A DNA stretch of 34,603 bases from Myxococcales bacterium (GTDB taxonomy: Bacteria; Myxococcota_A; SURF-8): positions 1 to 34,603 of the forward strand of contig QZKR01000163.1 of the NCBI GenBank assembly GCA_003598065.1, read 5' to 3'. This document shows, one piece after another, positions 30,999 to 34,603 of the stretch (position 1 is the first letter of the stretch; each line of letters starts with the position of its first letter). The notes beneath the pieces are model-generated. The model was not told the origin of the DNA. It did not search any database and saw only the letters and a list, made by a program, of their open reading frames with translations. Position numbers and translations under genes: made by a program.

Positions 30999-32234
30999 AT
31001 GGCCGCCATAGACCCCCTGCGCGCCAGCCCGGTGGATCTCATCGCCTCCTTCGGGTTGATGCTCGACCGCAGCCGCGAAACCCGTTACGATCACGCCTGG
31101 CGCGTGGCGCTCTTGGGCTATCACCTGGCCAAGCGGCTCGATTCCTTCGAAGCTCCGCTGGTCTTTCTCGCCGGCATGGTGATGGATTGCGGGGCGATCC
31201 ATTTCCGCCGCCACATCGTCGAGGAGCTCGCCGATCATCCCAGCACGCTGTCCCAGAAGGCCGATACACAGCTTTTTTTCCATCCCGTGACGGCCAACGA
31301 GGCGTTGCGCCGCCTGCCCGGCATGCGCCGGGTGGCCGAACTCGTTTTGTCGCACCACGAATGCCTGAACGGTTCCGGCTATCCGGCCGGGCTCGTCGGC
31401 GACCAGATCGAGCTGGGCGCGCAGATTCTGAGGGTGGCCGATCAGCTCGACCTCGTGCTGCGCAGCGATCAGCCGGGGAACGAAAAAGAGGCGGAGCGCG
31501 CGCTGGCGCCTTACGAGGGCGAAGATTTTTCCGCCGCTCTGGTCCGGACGTTGCGCGAGATTCTTTCCGAACACGTACCCTTCGGCTATCTGCTGCGTCC
31601 AGAAGCGATCTCCGAGGAAGTGGAGAAAATCTGCCGCGAACTCGCCGGCATCCGGATTTTCGAGGACCTCGACGACTGGGAACGCGTCCTGGCCGGCCTC
31701 GCCAACATCGTGGACAGCCACAACTTGAGCTATTCGCAAGGCCATAGCACGCGCAGCGCCGAGCTCGCCGACCGCGTCGCGACGATGCTCGATTTGTCCG
31801 AGGAAGACCGCCGCCTGGTGCGCTGGGCGGGATATTTGCAGAACATGGGCGAGACCGCCTTGCAGCGCGAATTCAAGGGAAAAAGCGGCCGTCTGGACGA
31901 GACCGAACGCGAAGCGATCCGCCGCCATCCGCTGGTGGGCGAGGAATTGCTCGGCCGCGTGGAAGGCTTTGCGCCGGTGGCGCGGATCGTCCGCTGCCAT
32001 CACGAAAACTGGGACGGCTCGGGCTATCCCGAAGGTCTGGCAATGACCGACATTCCCCTACATTCGCGCATCATCCGCGTGGCGGACACATTTGATGCGA
32101 TGATATCCGACCGTCCGTACAAGCGCCGCCGCGACTGGCGCCACAGCCTCAAGGAACTCCGCCGCCACGCCGGCTCGCAGTTCGACCCGCACGTTGTCGA
32201 AGCGGCCGTCACGCTGCTCAGCGCCAAAACCTGA
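30999..32234 (+). CDS. Protein with two tandem HD-GYP domains, both degenerate at the HD motif
   Basis: A 411-residue protein made of two HD-GYP phosphodiesterase-type domains (about 12-155 and 235-405). In HD-GYP enzymes the HD motif lies in a HDIGK stretch. Domain 1 has MDCGA there and keeps HHECLNGSGYP. Domain 2 has QNMGE and keeps HHENWDGSGYP, RIIRVADTFDAM and RPYKRR. So both have lost a key metal-binding His but retain the GYP loop. It is more likely a binding or scaffolding protein than a strong cyclic di-GMP phosphodiesterase. GAGG precedes the ATG. No receiver, PAS or membrane segment is visible. Confidence 0.85.
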   Translation: MAAIDPLRASPVDLIASFGLMLDRSRETRYDHAWRVALLGYHLAKRLDSFEAPLVFLAGMVMDCGAIHFRRHIVEELADHPSTLSQKADTQLFFHPVTANEALRRLPGMRRVAELVLSHHECLNGSGYPAGLVGDQIELGAQILRVADQLDLVLRSDQPGNEKEAERALAPYEGEDFSAALVRTLREILSEHVPFGYLLRPEAISEEVEKICRELAGIRIFEDLDDWERVLAGLANIVDSHNLSYSQGHSTRSAELADRVATMLDLSEEDRRLVRWAGYLQNMGETALQREFKGKSGRLDETEREAIRRHPLVGEELLGRVEGFAPVARIVRCHHENWDGSGYPEGLAMTDIPLHSRIIRVADTFDAMISDRPYKRRRDWRHSLKELRRHAGSQFDPHVVEAAVTLLSAKT

Positions 32235-32594
32235 GTTTTCCACAGCCTTATCAACATTCCGACCCCGGAAAATCCACAGGTTTTCAACAGGGGAGCGAGC
32301 GAAAACACGCGGGGTTTCAACCGGGTTTCAACAGCTTTTTCAACAGCTTGACTTTCAGGAAAAATACGTGATTTCGAGTAGATAGCAATTCCATCCAATC
32401 GTCAGTCCTTTGACGCCTGAACGCCGTTTTTTGTCCTCCCGCGCCGGGCTGTTGGTTTCCGGCCGACAATTGTTTTGCTTTTTTATGTTGAAATTTGCCA
32501 AATTTGGGGTATAATCAAATTATATTGAATGGACACTATTCAAGTCATTTCTTTGGCGCACAAAGGACGAAAAGGACGAAGAGAGGACAGGACG
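32235..32594. other. Non-coding stretch with a second DnaA-box-like cluster
   Basis: Right after the HD-GYP stop are, all in the same direction, TTTTCCACA (32236-32244), TTATCAACA (32248-32256), TTTTCAACA (32281-32289), GTTTCAACA (32325-32333) and TTTTCAACA (32337-32345). These are the same 9-mers as in the cluster at 342-427. After that the sequence turns AT-rich, with the HicB-like gene promoter at 32488-32515. No gene is seen. Confidence 0.45.
32488..32515 (+). promoter_or_regulatory. Promoter of the HicB-like gene
   Basis: TTGAAA (32488-32493), 16 bp, perfect TATAAT (32510-32515), in an AT-rich stretch. Confidence 0.6.
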
Positions 32595-32807
32595 ATGGCG
32601 AGCTTCACCCTGGTTATCGGTCACGATGAAGAAACCGGAACCCTCATGGCGGCCGTTCCCGAACTGCCGGGTTGCTATATTCACGCCGACTCCTTGCGGG
32701 AACTGGCGGGCAACGCGCAACGGGCGATCCGCGAATACCTCGAGTCCCACACCCGGCCGCCCATGGCGACAAAATTCCTGGGAGTACAGTCGATCAGCCT
32801 CGAATAG
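32595..32807 (+). CDS. HicB-family protein without a HicA partner
   Basis: A 70-residue protein with the HicB-type partial RNase H fold: TLVIGHDEETG, then AAVPELPGCYIHAD and a helix with AQRAIREYLES. HicB proteins usually neutralise the HicA RNA-cleaving toxin, but no HicA frame is adjacent on either side. Many stand-alone HicB-like proteins exist whose role is unknown. There is no DNA-binding C-terminal helix-turn-helix or RHH tail. The ATG at 32595 follows GGACAGGACG; an ATG at 32529 lacks a site. Confidence 0.75.
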   Translation: MASFTLVIGHDEETGTLMAAVPELPGCYIHADSLRELAGNAQRAIREYLESHTRPPMATKFLGVQSISLE

Positions 32808-32842
32808 AAAGCCCAGGGCGGCCGGAAAACTTTTTCTTCCGC

Positions 32843-33499
32843 CTACTTTGTCCAGGCGGAAATCTGGTTGACCAGCTTCTGAATGCCCTTGGACACCGGG
32901 GCGATCGACGGGCCGAGCATGTAGGCCGGCGTCGAAACGAGGCGATGGGTCGAATCGACGCAGGTTTCGTCAACGGCGCAGTTTTTGTGCTTCGCTCCAG
33001 TCTGCTCGATGCCGCGCGCCGTGGCGGCGTCATTTCCGATCGTCAGCGAAATTCCCTGCGAGCCCAACACCTTGGCCGCCAGCACCGGCGCGATACAGAT
33101 AAATCCCAAGGGCTTCTTTTGCTTATATAATTCCTTAATCAATCGTTCGACGTCCTTGTTGACGGTGCAGTCCGGCCCTTTCGTCGCCCAATCGCAGAGG
33201 TTCTTCGCCGCGCCGAAGCCGCCGGGGAAGACGAGCGCGTCGAGTTCCTCGGCCTTCACGCCCGCGATGTCGCGGATGGCGCCGCGGGCGATGCGCGCCG
33301 ATTCCGCCAGGACGTTGCGCTTTTCGCCGCCCGGTTTGCGGCGGGCGTGATCCACGGTGTCGATCACGCTCGCGTCCGGGGCCATGCAAACGATCTCTTC
33401 ACCCAACGTGTCCAGGTACAAAAGGGTCAGGGTCGCTTCATGGATCTCCGCGCCGTCCATGAACCCGCAACCCGACAGCACCACACCGATACGTGACAT
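32843..33499 (-). CDS. elbB: Isoprenoid biosynthesis glyoxalase ElbB-type protein (DJ-1/PfpI superfamily)
   Basis: A 218-residue protein of the DJ-1/PfpI fold, length as in ElbB. It begins VVLSGCGFMDGAEIHE, has FPGGFGAAKNL (91-101) and the nucleophile elbow GFICIAP with Cys135, then the late AAVD-type segment CAVDETCVDSTHRLVSTPAYM. ElbB has glyoxalase activity and was named from isoprenoid and late-acting phenotypes. GGAGGAGG stands upstream of the ATG. Single-gene unit, converging on the HicB-like gene. Confidence 0.9.
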   Translation of the reverse strand: MSRIGVVLSGCGFMDGAEIHEATLTLLYLDTLGEEIVCMAPDASVIDTVDHARRKPGGEKRNVLAESARIARGAIRDIAGVKAEELDALVFPGGFGAAKNLCDWATKGPDCTVNKDVERLIKELYKQKKPLGFICIAPVLAAKVLGSQGISLTIGNDAATARGIEQTGAKHKNCAVDETCVDSTHRLVSTPAYMLGPSIAPVSKGIQKLVNQISAWTK

Positions 33500-33809
33500 G
33501 GCGTCCTCCTCCGGCGATCGAAAAAGTTACACGGGCAGTTTCCCGTCTTTCGTTTACAACGAGCCGCCCCTGATGCTAGCAAACCGTCTCCCTCGCGTAA
33601 AGCCCCGCCGGTTTCAGGAGACAGCCGCGACATTCTTTTGCCGTCTGGTTAGATTCGCCGCTTTTGTTTTCCATTCCCTGATTAAGGCAGGTTCCGGCGG
33701 GTGGTCCAGATATTGGAGCCTGCGACAAACATGTTTTTACGGCACATGCTTGTCGCAAACTCCACGCATGCCACGCCCTCAAGCAGGCCATCCGACCGGC
33801 GGTTTTACC
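33500..33809. other. Intergenic stretch, no gene seen
   Basis: Apart from the inverted repeat at 33721-33757, it holds no clear hairpin or promoter. Open frames crossing it lack ribosome sites. The sequence around 33690-33790 has the look of a dispersed repeat. Confidence 0.4.
33721..33757. repeat. 14-bp inverted repeat, one mismatch
   Basis: TGCGACAAACATGT (33721-33734) pairs with ACATGCTTGTCGCA (33744-33757), one mismatch, nine-base loop. It is upstream of the toxin-antitoxin promoter. Confidence 0.7.
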
Positions 33810-33863
33810 TTGATCCCCGAAATTCCGAGTAGTATATTTAACTTATGTCTTGGAGGACCAAGA
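33810..33863 (+). promoter_or_regulatory. Promoter and candidate operator of the toxin-antitoxin operon
   Basis: TTGATC (33810-33815), 17 bp, TATATT (33833-33838). Just after it TCTTGG (33848-33853) and CCAAGA (33858-33863) form a perfect 6-bp inverted repeat over four bases, overlapping the expected start, a usual place for antitoxin autoregulation. Confidence 0.55.
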
Positions 33864-33875
33864 AGGAGAGCTATC

Positions 33876-34139
33876 GTGTCCGGTGTAGCAAGAAATAAGA
33901 TTGAGGGGGGCGCGGCAGACTTCCGCATGGAAGCTCTAGCTCGGTTTATCGCCACCTTGGGATCGGAAGAGATCTGGGCGTTGCTGGATGCCCTGTTTCC
34001 CGGCCTGGATGAGGGAGAAAAGGAAGATCTCCACGATATGATCCTGGCCTCGCATTTTTCCGGTGATGACGTGGCCGAAGGCCGTCCGGCGGAAGAGGTG
34101 TTCGCAGGGTTGAAGAAGGAGAGAGGGCTGGCCGAGTGA
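33876..34139 (+). CDS. Putative antitoxin of a RelE-type pair
   Basis: An 87-residue acidic protein. Its C-terminus EGRPAEEVFAGLKKERG resembles the tail of RelB/StbD-type antitoxins that wraps the toxin. The N-terminal half (RFIATLGSEEIWALLDALF and on) is helical and acidic and does not look like a ribbon-helix-helix or Phd fold. GTG start at 33876 is chosen as AGGAG stands seven bases upstream; the ATG at 33927 has no site. The stop overlaps the toxin start (GTGA), typical of coupled toxin-antitoxin translation. Family not recognised. Confidence 0.6.
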   Translation: MSGVARNKIEGGAADFRMEALARFIATLGSEEIWALLDALFPGLDEGEKEDLHDMILASHFSGDDVAEGRPAEEVFAGLKKERGLAE

Positions 34140-34396
34140 AGCACCGGATCATCTTCTGCGCCAGGGCCGAAAAAGACCTGAAAAAACTCCCCAACACCAT
34201 CATTCCGAAAGTCGAGCAGGCCATCGTCGGTCTGGCGGAAGACCCCAGGCCGCATGGCGCGCTTATCCTGAAAAACTACAGGCCGGAAACATGGCGGGTC
34301 CGTGTGGCGGAATGGCGCGTTCTCTACCGCATCGATAATGACCAGCGGATCGTCAATATCACCCGAGTGCTTCATCGCCGCGAAGCCTATCGCTAA
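34136..34396 (+). CDS. RelE/ParE-superfamily toxin
   Basis: An 86-residue basic protein of RelE length. It has the typical order of helix LKKLPNTIIPKVEQAI, LAEDPRPHG, then strands WRVRVAEWRVLYRID and a C-terminal VNITRVLHRREAY with His and Arg residues as in RelE-like mRNA endonucleases. GTG start overlaps the antitoxin stop by four bases. Such toxins cut ribosome-bound mRNA or, in ParE, poison gyrase; RelE-like is favoured by the RxY-type tail. Confidence 0.82.
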   Translation: MKHRIIFCARAEKDLKKLPNTIIPKVEQAIVGLAEDPRPHGALILKNYRPETWRVRVAEWRVLYRIDNDQRIVNITRVLHRREAYR

Positions 34397-34603
34397 TCCA
34401 GCAACTCATCCTTCCTCCGTACTTCAACCACCCGAGCACCTCCATGTGCTTTTCTTCTATTTGTCAGTGGGTGGCCCGGCTTTGATTCGGAGCACAGCCT
34501 CCCAGCCTTCGGCCGTGAGACTAATACCATTCACTTAATGAGGTAAAGACCAATGGTCGGCGGCAACCGGCGGGAGCCGTGGCGGGGTGGGCAGGGAAAT
34601 GGA
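34397..34603. other. Window end, no gene recognised
   Basis: A possible ATG at 34553 follows GAGG at nine bases, and its Gly/Arg-rich frame is open to the window end, but 17 codons are too few to judge. Nothing else is seen. Confidence 0.3.

Noticed and set aside
32235..32594. CRISPR array
   Set aside because: Repeated TTTTCAACA units are too short, at irregular spacing, and have no cas genes nearby.
33500..33875. Upstream extension of the antitoxin to 33357
   Set aside because: The open frame passes through the start of elbB on the other strand and has no ribosome site; the GTG at 33876 does.

Overview
This is a GC-rich, densely coded bacterial segment. It comes from a Gram-negative organism, since it encodes a signal-peptide beta-barrel protein, several lipoproteins and a periplasmic PBP4. 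MglA/MglB polarity proteins, PilZ and HD-GYP proteins, and lipoproteins with long Asp/Gly/Glu linkers just after the lipid-anchored cysteine suggest a Myxococcota-like or other deltaproteobacteria-derived lineage. That placement is inference. Most promoters I can read are sigma70-like (TTGACA-like, about 17 bp, TAnnnT).

Left end (1-5.7 kb): the window opens in the 3' end of a group II intron (domains V and VI readable, 3' splice near 183). A cluster of DnaA-box-like 9-mers and a strong bidirectional terminator follow. Then, on the minus strand, come an outer-membrane barrel protein with six perfect heptads, a PilZ protein, and a three-gene operon (SCP2-like protein, class III aminotransferase, HAD phosphatase) of unknown pathway.

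Middle (5.9-20.5 kb): rubrerythrin; a 148-bp nested palindromic element; a SAM methyltransferase; an SDR dehydrogenase; nadK-recN; a PP2C phosphatase; a 56-cysteine lipoprotein; mglB-mglA; a GH31 lipoprotein; a crotonase-fold protein lacking both usual catalytic glutamates; and an M30-like zinc-protease lipoprotein followed by short palindromic repeats.

Right part (20.6-34.6 kb): a minus-strand operon argS - PBP4 (S13) - lipoprotein, whose predicted start site is covered by an 18-bp perfect palindrome; a nitroreductase; the housekeeping run yicC-gmk-relA-mnmE; a protein with two degenerate HD-GYP domains; a second DnaA-box-like cluster; a solitary HicB-like protein; elbB; a 14-bp inverted repeat; and a RelE-type toxin-antitoxin pair with an unfamiliar antitoxin N-terminus. 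The last 200 bases hold no recognisable gene.

Functionally the window mixes housekeeping (NADP supply, DNA repair, tRNA charging and modification, GMP and (p)ppGpp metabolism) with surface and signalling functions. I see no CRISPR array, phage, tRNA or rRNA. The least explained items are the two DnaA-box-like clusters, the SCP2/aminotransferase/HAD operon, the duplicated cysteine domain, the argS-PBP4 operon with its palindrome, and the nested palindromic elements.
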